Assembly: GCA_003131705.1 (NCBI GenBank)
Contig: PKUY01000222.1
Coordinates: 2,736-8,679, forward strand
Source of the DNA: Acidobacteriota bacterium
GTDB lineage: Bacteria; Acidobacteriota; Terriglobia; Acidiferrales; UBA7541
Direction: 5' to 3'
DNA length: 5,944 bases
Under the pieces are notes generated by a model. That model had not been told where the DNA came from. It did not search any database and was given only the letters and a program-made list of their open reading frames with translations. This document shows positions 5,904-5,944 of this stretch, piece by piece; within the stretch, counting starts at the first letter, position 1, and every line of letters begins with the position of its first letter. The position numbers and the translations under genes are program-made.

Positions 5904-5944
5904 GCTAAAAAGTCCACATGAACTAAACACAGCGTCATAAGTAA

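Noticed and set aside
5918..5944. A new gene starting at the ATG near 5918.
   Set aside because: The frame reads Met-Asn and then stops at TAA.

Overview
This 5.9 kb window is a piece of a GC-rich bacterial chromosome, in housekeeping carbon and lipid metabolism. Codon third positions are strongly G/C. The protein set (a FadN-type fused beta-oxidation enzyme, a compact bacterial patatin-like protein and a GTP-type PEP carboxykinase) would fit an Acidobacteriota-like organism. That placement is an inference from gene content and composition; no marker gene is present. I see no rRNA, tRNA, CRISPR array, insertion sequence or prophage signal.

Layout. (1) Positions 1-2389, minus strand: nearly all of a FadN-like 3-hydroxyacyl-CoA dehydrogenase/enoyl-CoA hydratase, cut at its C-terminus by the window edge. 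(2) Positions 2390-2511: a 122-bp divergent intergenic region with a hairpin touching the fadN start codon and a tandem GTCAAC pair spaced one helical turn apart. (3) Positions 2512-3396, plus strand: a cytoplasmic patatin-like Ser/Asp hydrolase of 294 residues. (4) Positions 3397-3542: a short convergent spacer with a strong dyad just after the patatin stop, and overlapping, mutually exclusive inverted repeats at 3500-3569. (5) Positions 3543-3875, minus strand: an unrecognised 110-residue protein with a Lys/Glu/Pro/Ala-rich tail. An extended -10 sits so close to its ATG that its mRNA would be leaderless or nearly so. (6) Positions 3876-4050: a second divergent region, with a good sigma-70-like promoter for the next gene and a leader that can fold over its Shine-Dalgarno. 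(7) Positions 4051-5811, plus strand: complete pckG, GTP-dependent PEP carboxykinase. (8) Positions 5812-5944: a non-coding tail holding a compound stem-loop at 5860-5903.

How the genes could work together (inference): a patatin-type acyl hydrolase releases fatty acids, the FadN-like enzyme carries out the two central beta-oxidation steps on their CoA esters, and PEP carboxykinase starts gluconeogenesis from the resulting C4 acids. The genes are not one operon. They are two divergent pairs with separate promoters, so any coordination would be through shared regulators. The three recognisable proteins are ordinary family members with intact catalytic residues. I did not find a clear new multi-gene system. 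The least explained items are the small leaderless gene and the non-coding dyads.
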